Positions 16,560-25,976 of a stretch of 64,000 nt of DNA are shown here, piece by piece. The DNA comes from Vreelandella zhuhanensis (GTDB lineage Bacteria > Pseudomonadota > Gammaproteobacteria > Pseudomonadales > Halomonadaceae), in assembly GCF_009793355.1 (NCBI RefSeq), contig NZ_WTKP01000001.1, forward strand, positions 372,001-436,000. The letters run 5' to 3'. The translations under genes and the position numbers were made by a program. The number at the start of each line of letters is the position of its first letter. Within the stretch, counting starts at the first letter, position 1. The notes beneath the pieces were generated by a model. It ran no database searches. It was not told the DNA's origin and saw only the letters and a program-made list of their open reading frames with translations.

Positions 16560-17408
16560 ATGGCCTCTCCAATTTTCTTGGCATCCGGCCACCTCGTCGC
16601 CATCGGCGGTGCCGAGGACAGGACCTCCAATCTCGAGATCCTGAAGAAGGTCTTCGTCCTGGCCCCCGAGGGTAACCAGGAGGTCGCGGTCATTGCCACG
16701 GCCAGTGGCATTCCCGACCAGATCCTGCCTGAATACGAAGCGGCCTTCTCTCGCCTGGGCGCAAGCCAGGTCCATTCGCTGGGGATCCGGGACCGCCAGG
16801 AGGCAGCCGATGCCGAGACGGTGCACCTGATTGAGCAGAGCGGCATCATCTTCTTCACCGGCGGTGACCAGCTGCGCCTGACCAATGTGCTGGGCGGCTC
16901 GCCGGTTCTGAAGGCCATCCGCGAGCGGTTGAGGGCCGGCGCCGTCGTGGCTGGGACCAGTGCCGGCGCCGCGGCCATGCCAAGCACCATGATCTATAAC
17001 GGTGCCGCTGCTGACGCCCTGCGCAAGGGCGCCGTCAACATGACCTTTGGCTTGGATTTCATCGAAGGCCTGATCATCGACAGCCACTTCCTTGAGCGCG
17101 GGCGCTTTACGCGGCTGATGGAGGTTGGCGCCAGCAACCCGGAACACCTAGGCGTGGGCCTGGGTGAGGATGCCGGCGTGATCATCCATCCCCACGGCAT
17201 TCTCGAAGCCATCGGTCCGGGGCATGTCATCCTCATCGATAGCCGGGAACTGGCGAGTTCCAATATCGCGGAACTGGCCATGGGTGAACCGGTGTCCGTC
17301 GAGCACATGATCCTCCATGCGCTGGTTAGCGGCCAAGGCTACGATGTCGAGGCCCGGCGCTATCTCGTCCCTCATGAACTTGGCGCCATTCTCGCGGAGA
17401 GTCGATGA
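16560..17408 (+). CDS. cphB: Cyanophycinase (CphB-type serine peptidase)
   Basis: A 282-residue peptidase S51 family protein. It has the family's SGHLVAIGGAED opening, FFTGGDQLRLTNVLGGSP, the nucleophile motif GTSAGAAAM with Ser near residue 134, and LGLDFIEGLIIDSHF. Cyanophycinase cuts the Asp-Arg polymer cyanophycin to beta-Asp-Arg dipeptides. There is no signal peptide, so it acts on intracellular granules. AAAGGA precedes the ATG. Its stop overlaps the cphA start (ATGA), so synthesis and breakdown enzymes are made from one message. Confidence 0.93.
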   Translation: MASPIFLASGHLVAIGGAEDRTSNLEILKKVFVLAPEGNQEVAVIATASGIPDQILPEYEAAFSRLGASQVHSLGIRDRQEAADAETVHLIEQSGIIFFTGGDQLRLTNVLGGSPVLKAIRERLRAGAVVAGTSAGAAAMPSTMIYNGAAADALRKGAVNMTFGLDFIEGLIIDSHFLERGRFTRLMEVGASNPEHLGVGLGEDAGVIIHPHGILEAIGPGHVILIDSRELASSNIAELAMGEPVSVEHMILHALVSGQGYDVEARRYLVPHELGAILAESR

Positions 17409-20047
17409 ACATTCTTGAGCATCGAGCGCTACGCGGTCCGAATTTCTATAGTCGCTATCCGACAATCTTCATGCGACTGGACATTGGTGAGCTCGAGGAG
17501 CGGCCAAGCGATACCGTTCCCGGCATCGCAGAACGCATCACCGAACTTCTGCCGACCCTATACGAACACCGCTGCTCGGTGGGGCGGGCCGGCGGGTTTC
17601 TGGAACGGCTCGAGCGGGGCACCTGGGCCGGCCATGTGGTAGAACATGTCGCGATCGAGCTACAGAATCTGATCGGCTTTTCGGTGGGCTACGGCAAGAC
17701 GGTCGATTCCTACGAAACCGGCATCTATAACGTCGTCTATCGTTACCGGGACGAGGCCTGCGGTCTGGCGGCCGGCGTGGAAGCCGTCGATATCGTCGCC
17801 CGGCTCTTCAATGGCGACGAGATAGATATCGCCTCGGCAATCACCCGTCTCAAGCAGGTGCGCGATGCGCATATGCTGGGGCCATCCACGGCATCGATCG
17901 TGGATGCCGCCGTGCGCCGAGGGATTCCCTGCATCCGCCTTGACGAGGACAGCAGTTATGTCCAATTGGGGCACGGCTGCCGTCAGCAACGCATCCAGGC
18001 GACGGTGACTTGCCGCACGAGCCTGATCAGTCACGGCATCGCCGATGACAAGCACTGGACCAAGCAAGTGCTCGGCGAGGCCGGGATTCCCGTGCCGCTC
18101 GGGCGCGTTTGCCACTCGATCGAGGAAGCGCTCGAGGCCGCTCACGATATCGGCTATCCCGTTGTCGTAAAACCGCTGATCGGCAATCACGGCCGCGGTA
18201 TCAGCACAGACATCTCCGACGAACCGGCATTGCGGGAGGCGTTTACCATCGCCTCCCTGCAGAATTCATCGATCATCGTCGAGAGGTTCATCAAGGGAGA
18301 GGATCACCGGCTGCTAGTGATCGATGGCAAGCTCGTCGCCGCCGCCAGGCGGCGCCCGGCACATGTGGTCGGCGATGGACAGGCGACGCTGCAGGCACTG
18401 ATCGACAGGGAAAATCAGGACCCGCGCCGCGGTATCGGTCATGAAAACCTGCTGACACAGATTCACCTGGACGAGCAGTCGCACCGGCTGATAGCTCAGC
18501 AGAATCTGACCTTGGAGACTGTCATCACGAAAGATGAGGTCATCTATCTGAAGTCCACGGCGAACCTGAGCACCGGGGGCACTGCGACGGATGTCACCGA
18601 GGATGTCCATCCTGACGTGAGGTACACGGCAGAGCGCATCGCCCGCCTGGTCGGACTGGACATCATTGGCATTGACCTGCTCGCCGAGACTCTGACGATG
18701 CCCTTGGAGGAACAGTCTGCCGCGGTGGTCGAGGTCAACGCTGGTCCGGGGTTTCGGATGCATCTTTCGCCGACCCATGGCACGGGCCGGGATGTCGGTC
18801 ATCACGTCATCGAGATGCTTTTTCCGGATAGCGAAGACAACGGGCGGATACCCATCGTTGCGGTAACCGGCACCAATGGCAAAACCACCACGGTGCGCCT
18901 GATCTCGCACTTGCTCCGCCAGGCGGGACGCAGTGTCGGCACGGCCTGCACAGGCGCCATCGAGATCGACAACCACACCATCATGCGGGGAGATTATAGC
19001 GGGCCGCAAGCGGCCACGACCGTGCTCCGCGAGCCCACCGTCGAGTATGCCGTTCTGGAAGTCGCACGAGGCGGCATCTTGCGTCGCGGCTTGGGCTTCG
19101 ATGAATGCCAGGTCGGCGTTCTGCTGAACATTGCGAGCGATCATCTGGGGGAAAACGACATCCATACCCTAGATGAGCTGGCACGCTGCAAGACCGTAGT
19201 TGTCGATGCGGTCAGCCCCGAAGGGACGGCTGTGCTCAATGCCGATGATCCGCGCGTGCTGGCGAGCAGGGAATGGGCCAGAGGAAATGTGATCTATTTT
19301 TCTCTGAATCCCGACTCAGCGCCTGTCCGTCAGCATGTGCAAGCCCATGGGGTCGCTTTCACGGTTCATGACGACTGCATCGTGCTGCGCCAAGGAAATG
19401 TCGAAGCTAGCATCATTTCGGTGGTGGATGCCCCTATTACCTTCGAAGGCCATGCCCCTTTCAATGTTGCCAATGCCCTGGCCGCCAGCGCCGCGGCCTA
19501 TGCCTTGGGGCTAAGCATTGCCGATATCCAGCTGGGCCTGCAGACGTTCCACCCGACGCCGGGGCAGAATCCGGGACGTACCAATTTTATCGACGCCGGC
19601 AACATAAAAGTGCTGATCGACTACGGCCATAACGTGCCGGCGCTTAAAGCCTTGAGCGAACTCGTGAGCCGTATCCCCGCGCAGCGGCGTATTTGCGTGG
19701 CCAGCGCCCCGGGCAACCGGCGTGACGAGGATCTGTATAGCCTGGGCGCTCAGCTTGCCAGCATGCATGACATTGTCGTTCTGTATGAAACCGACCCGCG
19801 AGGCCGCCCCGCCGGTGAAACCGTCAACCTGCTGCGCGCTGGGGCGCAGTCAGGATCCGGCACCTGCCGAGTCGAGGTGGTCATGAAAGAACATCACGCC
19901 GTCGACAGAGCGTTCAATGAGGCCAGGGAAGGCGATCTGCTGGTACTGCTGATCGATGACATCGATAGCGCCACCGAACGCCTGCGTGGACGCCGGTTCC
20001 TGCCGGATACACCGGCGCCGGGTAGCGATGCAGGTGACCGACCATGA
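17405..20047 (+). CDS. cphA: Cyanophycin synthetase (CphA)
   Basis: An 880-residue enzyme of normal length for CphA. It has an N-terminal CphA-type domain (1-160), an ATP-grasp domain (about 215-480, with YPVVVKPLIGNHGRGI near 250 and FNAGP-like VEVNAGPGFRMH near 445) and a Mur-ligase-like domain with the P-loop GTNGKTTT near 488 and the DYGHN segment near 740. The enzyme polymerises Asp onto the backbone and then Arg onto each Asp side chain, using ATP at two sites. It overlaps cphB by four bases and iadA by four bases. The C-terminal tail is Pro/Asp-rich and short. Confidence 0.95.
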   Translation: MNILEHRALRGPNFYSRYPTIFMRLDIGELEERPSDTVPGIAERITELLPTLYEHRCSVGRAGGFLERLERGTWAGHVVEHVAIELQNLIGFSVGYGKTVDSYETGIYNVVYRYRDEACGLAAGVEAVDIVARLFNGDEIDIASAITRLKQVRDAHMLGPSTASIVDAAVRRGIPCIRLDEDSSYVQLGHGCRQQRIQATVTCRTSLISHGIADDKHWTKQVLGEAGIPVPLGRVCHSIEEALEAAHDIGYPVVVKPLIGNHGRGISTDISDEPALREAFTIASLQNSSIIVERFIKGEDHRLLVIDGKLVAAARRRPAHVVGDGQATLQALIDRENQDPRRGIGHENLLTQIHLDEQSHRLIAQQNLTLETVITKDEVIYLKSTANLSTGGTATDVTEDVHPDVRYTAERIARLVGLDIIGIDLLAETLTMPLEEQSAAVVEVNAGPGFRMHLSPTHGTGRDVGHHVIEMLFPDSEDNGRIPIVAVTGTNGKTTTVRLISHLLRQAGRSVGTACTGAIEIDNHTIMRGDYSGPQAATTVLREPTVEYAVLEVARGGILRRGLGFDECQVGVLLNIASDHLGENDIHTLDELARCKTVVVDAVSPEGTAVLNADDPRVLASREWARGNVIYFSLNPDSAPVRQHVQAHGVAFTVHDDCIVLRQGNVEASIISVVDAPITFEGHAPFNVANALAASAAAYALGLSIADIQLGLQTFHPTPGQNPGRTNFIDAGNIKVLIDYGHNVPALKALSELVSRIPAQRRICVASAPGNRRDEDLYSLGAQLASMHDIVVLYETDPRGRPAGETVNLLRAGAQSGSGTCRVEVVMKEHHAVDRAFNEAREGDLLVLLIDDIDSATERLRGRRFLPDTPAPGSDAGDRP

Positions 20048-21216
20048 CATCCCGCAATGCGTGTAGTCCCGGGCTCATGACCCTGCTGCGTGTCGGCGGC
20101 GTCTTTTCGCCCGAACGGCTCGAGGCAACCGATATCCTCATGGCGGGAGGAAAAATCATCGCCTTGGGAAACGACTTCAGTATTCCCAAGGACTGGCCTA
20201 TACGTGTGGTGGAGGCCCGCGACCTTATCGCCGTTCCCGCCTTCATTGACCAGCATGTGCATGTTACCGGAGGCGGAGGCGAAGGCGGTTGCGGTACCCG
20301 CTGCCCGGAGATTACGGCTCGGGAAATCGCAGCGATGGGAATTGGCACGGTGGTGGGTGTGCTTGGCACTGACAGCATCAGCCGCTCCCCGGCAGATCTG
20401 CTGGCCAAGGTACGGGGGCTGGGGGCCGAAGGCATCTCGGCCTTCATGTATACCGGTGCGTATCGTGTTCCACCTCCCACCCTGACCGGCGACATTCAGC
20501 GCGATCTGGCCTGGATTCCTGAAGTCATCGGCCTGGGCGAAATCGCCATCTCGGACCATCGTTCGAGCCAGCCACGTCAGGATGAAATCGAACGGCTCGT
20601 CAGTGATACACGCATCGGTGCCATGCTGGCCGGCAAGCGAGGTATCTGTCATTTCCATATCGGTGGCGGAAAGCGAGGACTGGAGCCGCTGCGCAGATTG
20701 CTATCCGAGACCGAGATTCCCGCCGATCAGGTGATTCCCACCCATGTGAATCGCCACCCTGCCTTGCTCGAGGAAGCCGCCGACTATGCCTTGGCGTTCA
20801 ACGCCAGTGTCGATGTTACCGCCTTTGAAGATGCTGGCGACGGCCTCTCCGGTTTCGACGCGGTGTCTCGGCTATTGGAGCGCGGCGTAGCCCCGGAGCG
20901 CATCACCATGAGCTCCGATTGCAATGGCAGTTTGCCTGAATTCGATGCCGATGGGGCGTACCTGGGAATGAAGGTAGCCAAAAATACGACCTTGATTGCG
21001 GATTGGCAACGTCTCGTTCGTGAAGGTGTACTACCTCTCGAATCGGCCTTGGGCCTGATTTCCACCAATGTGGCCCGGGTACTCGGTTTACACACCAACA
21101 AGGGATATTTAGCTATCGGCTTCGAGGCTGATGTGACGCTACTCGACCGTGAACTTCAGCCGCAGCAGACGTTTGTGGCGGGGAAATGTATCTATGACGT
21201 GAGTCGCACAGAATAA
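20044..21216 (+). CDS. iadA: Isoaspartyl dipeptidase (beta-aspartyl peptidase)
   Basis: A 390-residue amidohydrolase of the IadA family: the metal site DQHVHVTGGGGEGG (about 73-86), YTGAYRVPPPTLTG, GEIAISDHRSSQP, HFHIGGGKRGL, THVNRH, and MSSDCNGSLPEF with the catalytic Asp. IadA hydrolyses beta-Asp dipeptides, the exact product of cyanophycinase, giving Asp and Arg. The ATG overlaps the cphA stop (ATGA); an internal ATG at 20080 is an alternative. This completes cyanophycin recycling in one operon. Confidence 0.92.
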   Translation: MTSRNACSPGLMTLLRVGGVFSPERLEATDILMAGGKIIALGNDFSIPKDWPIRVVEARDLIAVPAFIDQHVHVTGGGGEGGCGTRCPEITAREIAAMGIGTVVGVLGTDSISRSPADLLAKVRGLGAEGISAFMYTGAYRVPPPTLTGDIQRDLAWIPEVIGLGEIAISDHRSSQPRQDEIERLVSDTRIGAMLAGKRGICHFHIGGGKRGLEPLRRLLSETEIPADQVIPTHVNRHPALLEEAADYALAFNASVDVTAFEDAGDGLSGFDAVSRLLERGVAPERITMSSDCNGSLPEFDADGAYLGMKVAKNTTLIADWQRLVREGVLPLESALGLISTNVARVLGLHTNKGYLAIGFEADVTLLDRELQPQQTFVAGKCIYDVSRTE

Positions 21217-21260
21217 CTCAAGACATTCACCCTTATGACGACCTAGCGAGCGTAACGACA

Positions 21261-21285
21261 GCGAGCACGGCGGTACCGTGCTCGC
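21261..21285. terminator. Hairpin between iadA and the convergent TRAP gene
   Basis: A perfect 10-bp inverted repeat (GCGAGCACGG, 5-base loop, CCGTGCTCGC) sits between two convergent genes. It lacks a clear T-run but is placed where a shared terminator is expected. Confidence 0.5.
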
Positions 21286-21319
21286 GTCAGGCCCATTATG
21301 TATGGCGCGATGCAGAGCT

Positions 21320-22381
21320 TTAGGTGCTCTGATCGACCAAGTCGTCTTCACTCATGCCTTCTTCATTGCCCACCACCTCGAGCTGTTCGAGGAAGAAAGC
21401 GCGGGCGGCCTCACCGTCAACACCGCGCTCACCGGCCTCGGCTTCCCACTGCTCCGGCAGGTCCGCCACCATCTGCTGGAAGCGTTCCACTTCTTCGTCA
21501 GGCAGCTCGATAAAGGTGTTGCCCTGCTCCTCGGCGAACTCGATGCCGCGCTCGTCCACCACATCCATCATGTAGCCGAACAGGCGGGAAAGCCGCTCGC
21601 CCGAGACCTCTTCGATGGCTGTACGATCCTCTTCGGAGAGCGACGCCCAAGTATCGGGGTTGATCACCAGCGAGAAGCTGCCACGGTAGAAGCCACCGGG
21701 CATCTGCACGGTGTAGGGCAGCACTTCGGCCAGGCGGAAGCTCTTGAGCCCTTCTAGCGTCAGCATGGCGCCGTCAATGACGCCCTGTGTGGCGGCCTCG
21801 TAAGTGCCTGCCGGAGGCAGCGCCACACCGGTGAGATCGAGTGCATTGGAGATGTCGGCCATGGTTCCGCCGCCGATGCGCACGCGCTTGCCGTCAAGAT
21901 CATCGAGGCTGTCGATCGATTCGTCGAGGTAGAGCGCGCCGGGTCCGTGCACCCCGAGACCAATTACCTCGACGCCGCGGTGCTCACCGGCCTCGGCCAG
22001 GTACTCGTTATGGGTGCGCCAGTAGGCCACCGAGGCGTCCTCGGAGGAGAAGTCCTCGAAGGTGGGCAGCTCGGGCAGTTTGGTCAGCTCGAAGCGCCCC
22101 GGCATTAGACCATGGAACAGCCAAGTGGCATCGGCCACCCCGTCGGCCACCAACTCCATTTGGGCATCGGGCGGACCCAGGTCGTGGATCACGTTGACGG
22201 TGACGCGACCCTCGGTAGCCTCCTCCACCCAACTGCCCCAAGTCGGCCAGACGATGGTATTGACGCCGTGATTAGGCCCCGCCCAAGTGCTGACCTGCAG
22301 CTCGGTGGCGGCGGTGGCGCCTTGGAAGGCCCCTAGGGTCATCAGGGCGGAGACTGTCGTCAGTGTTGCCAATTTTTTCAT
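21320..22381 (-). CDS. TRAP transporter solute-binding protein (DctP family), orphan
   Basis: A 353-residue periplasmic binding protein with a signal peptide (MKKLATLTTVSALMTLGAFQ, cleavage near residue 24) and DctP-type fold segments: GRVTVNVIHDLG, ALYLDESIDSLDDLDGKRVR, and MPGGFYRGSFSLVINPDTW. It would deliver an organic acid to a TRAP transporter, but no DctQ/DctM membrane subunits are in the window. It lies 68 bp after the P450 gene on the same strand, so it probably shares that transcript and may bind the P450 substrate or its product. Confidence 0.87.
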   Translation of the reverse strand: MKKLATLTTVSALMTLGAFQGATAATELQVSTWAGPNHGVNTIVWPTWGSWVEEATEGRVTVNVIHDLGPPDAQMELVADGVADATWLFHGLMPGRFELTKLPELPTFEDFSSEDASVAYWRTHNEYLAEAGEHRGVEVIGLGVHGPGALYLDESIDSLDDLDGKRVRIGGGTMADISNALDLTGVALPPAGTYEAATQGVIDGAMLTLEGLKSFRLAEVLPYTVQMPGGFYRGSFSLVINPDTWASLSEEDRTAIEEVSGERLSRLFGYMMDVVDERGIEFAEEQGNTFIELPDEEVERFQQMVADLPEQWEAEAGERGVDGEAARAFFLEQLEVVGNEEGMSEDDLVDQST

Positions 22382-22449
22382 TGTTGATTTCCTTTGTTAT
22401 TCACTTCAGGTTTGGCGTACGCCTCGGGCCGTTTTGATTATCGTCGGTA

Positions 22450-24813
22450 TTAGAGAGAGAGCACCAGGCGCTTGTCCTTGGCGCGCGAACAGCAGGCCAT
22501 CATACGGTCATTGGCGTCGCGCTCGGTACGGCTGAGCACCAGGTCACGGTGATCGATGTGGCCCTCGACCACAGCCACTTCGCAGGTACCACACAGGCCT
22601 TCGCAGCAGTCGCTAGGCACATCCACGCCGGCCGCCGTTAGCGCCTCGAGCAGGGTCTGATCGTTGCCGACCTGTACCGTCAGGTCGGAGTCCGCAAGCA
22701 CCGCTTCGAAGGCATGTTCGTTCGCGGGATCAAGGATGCTGGAGCGGGCGGTGAAATGCTCAACATGCAACGTTCCCTCGGGCCAATTCACCGCCAGCGT
22801 CTCGAGCGCCTCCAGCATGCGCTCCGGGCCGCAGGAGTAGACCTGCTCACCCTCGGATAGCCCGCCCAGTACCCTTGGCAGGTCGAGTCGACAGCCTTCG
22901 TCTCCCGCATGGACAGTCAGCGCTGCGCCGTGGTCACGCTCGACCCTATCAAGAAAGGCCATGGTTCGCCGCCCGGCGCCGCAATAGTGAAGCGTATAGG
23001 GCTTGCCGAGCGCCTTGAGCCGATCGGCCATGGCAAGGATCGGTGTGATACCAATACCACCGGCAATCAGGGTATAGCGCGTTGCCGTCTCGTCCAGATG
23101 GAAGTGGTTCTTGGGGCCGGCAATATGCAGCACATCACCTGGTTTGACGGTGTCGTGGAAATGTACCGAGCCGCCGCGCCCCTCTGGCTCGCGCAGGATG
23201 GCGAAGGACAGGCGGCTACGATCCCCGCGTGTCCCGCATATCGAGTAGTAACGACGCCACTCGCCGGAGACCAGCTCGACATGCGAGCCGGGGGACCAGT
23301 CGGGCAGATCACGTCCATGTGGATCGACCAGATCAATGCGGATTACCGCCTCGGCCTCGCGTTCCACCTCGGTGACCACGACCCGGCGCAGGATGTCATC
23401 CTTGATAGGCGCACCAATATGGAAATGCGTGGGGTTCTCCAGCACCGAGCGGGTGCGCCGTTCAGGATTCTGTGCCGGCTCCCATTCCACCCACAGCGAC
23501 GTGGCCCCCCGGAACGAGGTATTGGGCAGATACTCGAACGTCTGGTCCTCGACCAGATGCACATGCGGTAGACGTCGGACAAATTCATCGAGGATGACAC
23601 GCATCTCCATCCGGGCGATGTTCTTGCCCATGCACTGGTGCGCACCGTAGCCGAAGGTCAAGTGCTCCGCTGCGTTATGGCGGTAGATATCGAAGTCGTC
23701 GGGATTCTCGAAGTGGCTCTGATCCCGGTTGGCCGACGCCTGCACGATCAGCAGCTTGCCACCCTTAGGAATCTTCTCTCCACCCACGATAGTGTCGTCG
23801 GTAGCGATACGACGCCAGGCCACGACCGAGCCGGCAACACGCAGACACTCCTCGATCGCGCTGGGAATCAGCGCGGGGTTCTCACAGATATCGTTCCAGG
23901 ATTCACGGTTCGATAGCAAGGTACGAAAGGCATTGGTGGTGGCGAAGGCGGTAGTTTCATGCGCAGCCACCAGGATCGCCATCATCATCGAGCGCAGGTA
24001 GCTCTCCGGGACGATGGCGGGATGCACCTTGTGCATGCGGATCGAATCGTACATCCAACCCTCGCCGGTAGGCTCGGCATACATGCGGTCGAGGATATCC
24101 TGAGCCGTCTTCCAGAACCGGCCGACATCCTCGGCAATCTGAAGCTGCTGCTCCGGAGAGGGGCGGCCCCAGGTATTAAGCGTATGAGCGACAGAGAACT
24201 TGCGAAGCTCCTTGGCGTCTTCATGGGGTACGCCAAGGAAGCGCAGTGCGACGGTCATGGGAATTTCCCGAAACATCTCACCCACCAGATCCGCACGTCC
24301 CTTATCGATGAAGAGATCCATATAGTCACGCACCAACTCACGTACCCATGCCTCGTGCTGTTCGAGATTCTCGGGCAGAAAGGCATCCATCAGCAGGCGG
24401 CGGCGTTCCATGTGGTCCGGTTCATCCTCGTTGACCATGGTGCGGCGCATTGCGAAACCGTAGCTCTCGAGGATTTTCGTTGCCTCGGGTGGTGCCGGAG
24501 TGAGCTTCTCCAACGCGATGGATGGCGAGAAGGTAATGTTGTCGCGAAATACCGCCTTCACGTCATCAAAGCGGCTCACGACCCAATAGCCAAGCTTGGG
24601 GCTGAAGAACACCGGCTCCTGCTCACGGGACCAGCGCAGCGCCTCGGCGGGGTCGAGCTGGTAGGACGCGCCGAAGGGGTCGAAGGCGGCCGCCTCGGGC
24701 GAGACCGGGCAGCCGGTAGGCGACTTCATCGTCACCTGATCGTCGGCATGACCTGGCTGATGAAAAGGGCAGCCTTCTGCCATGGTCTCGGGTTGATGAG
24801 AGGATATCGTCAT
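22450..24813 (-). CDS. Self-sufficient cytochrome P450 (CYP116B-like): P450-reductase-ferredoxin fusion
   Basis: A 787-residue fusion. Residues 1-445 are a P450: I-helix AAHETT (283-288), ExxR (322-325), and the heme loop FGYGAHQCMG with ligand Cys394. Residues ~460-690 are a phthalate-dioxygenase-reductase-like module: flavin motif RYYSICG, nucleotide motif GGIGITPIL and CGPERM. Residues ~700-787 are a plant-type 2Fe-2S domain, DCCEGLCGTC plus a distal Cys. The order heme-flavin-FeS and the length match class VII CYP116B enzymes. TTGGAG precedes the ATG. It is divergent from an IclR regulator. Natural substrates of the family are largely unknown. Confidence 0.92.
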   Translation of the reverse strand: MTISSHQPETMAEGCPFHQPGHADDQVTMKSPTGCPVSPEAAAFDPFGASYQLDPAEALRWSREQEPVFFSPKLGYWVVSRFDDVKAVFRDNITFSPSIALEKLTPAPPEATKILESYGFAMRRTMVNEDEPDHMERRRLLMDAFLPENLEQHEAWVRELVRDYMDLFIDKGRADLVGEMFREIPMTVALRFLGVPHEDAKELRKFSVAHTLNTWGRPSPEQQLQIAEDVGRFWKTAQDILDRMYAEPTGEGWMYDSIRMHKVHPAIVPESYLRSMMMAILVAAHETTAFATTNAFRTLLSNRESWNDICENPALIPSAIEECLRVAGSVVAWRRIATDDTIVGGEKIPKGGKLLIVQASANRDQSHFENPDDFDIYRHNAAEHLTFGYGAHQCMGKNIARMEMRVILDEFVRRLPHVHLVEDQTFEYLPNTSFRGATSLWVEWEPAQNPERRTRSVLENPTHFHIGAPIKDDILRRVVVTEVEREAEAVIRIDLVDPHGRDLPDWSPGSHVELVSGEWRRYYSICGTRGDRSRLSFAILREPEGRGGSVHFHDTVKPGDVLHIAGPKNHFHLDETATRYTLIAGGIGITPILAMADRLKALGKPYTLHYCGAGRRTMAFLDRVERDHGAALTVHAGDEGCRLDLPRVLGGLSEGEQVYSCGPERMLEALETLAVNWPEGTLHVEHFTARSSILDPANEHAFEAVLADSDLTVQVGNDQTLLEALTAAGVDVPSDCCEGLCGTCEVAVVEGHIDHRDLVLSRTERDANDRMMACCSRAKDKRLVLSL

Positions 24814-25013
24814 GATGGCTCCAAGGTACGGTCTGCTTGCCAGGGCTTTTTTTATTGTTACTTTTATCGCACACTTAAAATCGTTTAGCGCACATATGCA
24901 AAATAGGCGAAGTCACCTACGCCGTCAATACATGCCTGCGGCCGTATGCACTGCGCCATGCTTGCCGATCACTAACCATCCACGTTGTTACGTCAGCACG
25001 AGGGGCACCACCG

Positions 25014-25691
25014 ATGTCTTCCACCCTGCAAACCCTGGATCGCGGCCTGCTCGCCCTGGAAATCGTCTCCGAGCATAAAGAGGGCATCACCATCGCCGGG
25101 CTCGCCGAACAGCTGGGAGTGCACCGGGCTATCGCCTACCGCATCGTCACCACCCTCGAGGCACACGCCCTGCTCACCCGTACTCCCGAGGGTCCTGTGC
25201 GGCTGGGCGCCGGCATCACTCTGCTCGCCTCACGCTTCGAACCGCAGCTGCACGCCGTGGCGCAGCCGCTGTTAAAAACACTAGCCAAAGCGACTCGCGC
25301 CACCGCCTTCGTCTCCATCGCCCAGGGAAAGGAGTGCGTGGTGACGCTGGTCGCCGAGCCCGACGAGGGGATGCTGCGGGTGAGCTATCGAGTCGGCAGC
25401 CGCCATCCGCTGACCCAAGGCGCAGCTGGCATTGCGATCCTGGCTGGGAGAACCCCGCAGGATGATGACAGTCCCGAGGTATGCCAGGCCCGCGCCGAAG
25501 GCTACAGCCTCACCCGCGGACAATTACAGCGCGGAGCCGTGGGAGTAGCCAGCCCCATCGTTACCGCTCGTCTGCGCGCGGGGATCGAAGCCTGCGTCGG
25601 GGTGGTGGCGATGGATGATCTGGATACCGAGAGGGCGATCCGAGAGGTGAAGGCCTCCGCCAGACAGCTGGTCGAACTGATTGGGCAATAG
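25014..25691 (+). CDS. IclR family transcriptional regulator
   Basis: A 225-residue IclR-type regulator: winged helix-turn-helix (residues 8-65, GITIAGLAEQLGVHRAIAYR) and a C-terminal ligand-binding domain (about 75-220; RVGSRHPLTQGAAGIAIL). It diverges from the P450 gene across about 200 bp, so it probably controls the P450/TRAP transcript in response to the substrate. The ligand domain is slightly short for the family. GAGGGG lies upstream of the ATG. Confidence 0.87.
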   Translation: MSSTLQTLDRGLLALEIVSEHKEGITIAGLAEQLGVHRAIAYRIVTTLEAHALLTRTPEGPVRLGAGITLLASRFEPQLHAVAQPLLKTLAKATRATAFVSIAQGKECVVTLVAEPDEGMLRVSYRVGSRHPLTQGAAGIAILAGRTPQDDDSPEVCQARAEGYSLTRGQLQRGAVGVASPIVTARLRAGIEACVGVVAMDDLDTERAIREVKASARQLVELIGQ

Positions 25692-25851
25692 GCAAAAGCG
25701 ACAGGTGGAAAATCTTGAGTTTTGTAGCGATCAACGGATCATCGCCACGGATGGAGGCGAGAGGTCGCAGTCTGAGCTCTGACACTCACCTTTCTTTATC
25801 TAAGCGGAATCGCGGGAAAATTTTCCGGTTTTCCTCGCTATGTAATTCTGG

Positions 25852-25925
25852 CGTCCCTGGCAGGAGTCGAACCTGCGACCTGCCGCTTAGGAGGCGGCTG
25901 CTCTATCCTACTGAGCTACAGGGAC
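25852..25925 (-). tRNA. tRNA-Arg (anticodon CCT)
   Basis: On the minus strand a 74-nt cloverleaf starts GTCCCTG and ends CAGGGAC-G, with CCA encoded (25849-25851). The anticodon stem-loop GCCGC-CTCCTAA-GCGGC gives anticodon CCT, and the T loop GTTCGACTC is present. It reads AGG codons. It is a solitary gene between the IclR regulator and the AEC transporter. Confidence 0.95.
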
Positions 25926-25976
25926 TTAGGCGGGCGGGTAGTATAACTTCTTGCCCTCTCCAGGCCAACCACTGCC

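Noticed and set aside
18314..19165. A 283-codon minus-strand frame inside cphA
   Set aside because: It is opposite the ATP-grasp and P-loop parts of cphA; no motif of its own.
17405..20047. Reading the Mur-ligase-like gene as a peptidoglycan enzyme
   Set aside because: The length of 880 residues, N-terminal CphA domain plus ATP-grasp and cphB/iadA neighbours fit cyanophycin synthetase instead.
19894..20658. A 254-codon minus-strand frame across the cphA-iadA junction
   Set aside because: It spans two genes with clear family motifs on the plus strand and is explained by high GC content.
23959..24888. A 309-codon plus-strand frame opposite the P450 gene
   Set aside because: It lies antisense to the heme domain, which is complete on the minus strand; no recognisable motifs in the antisense frame.
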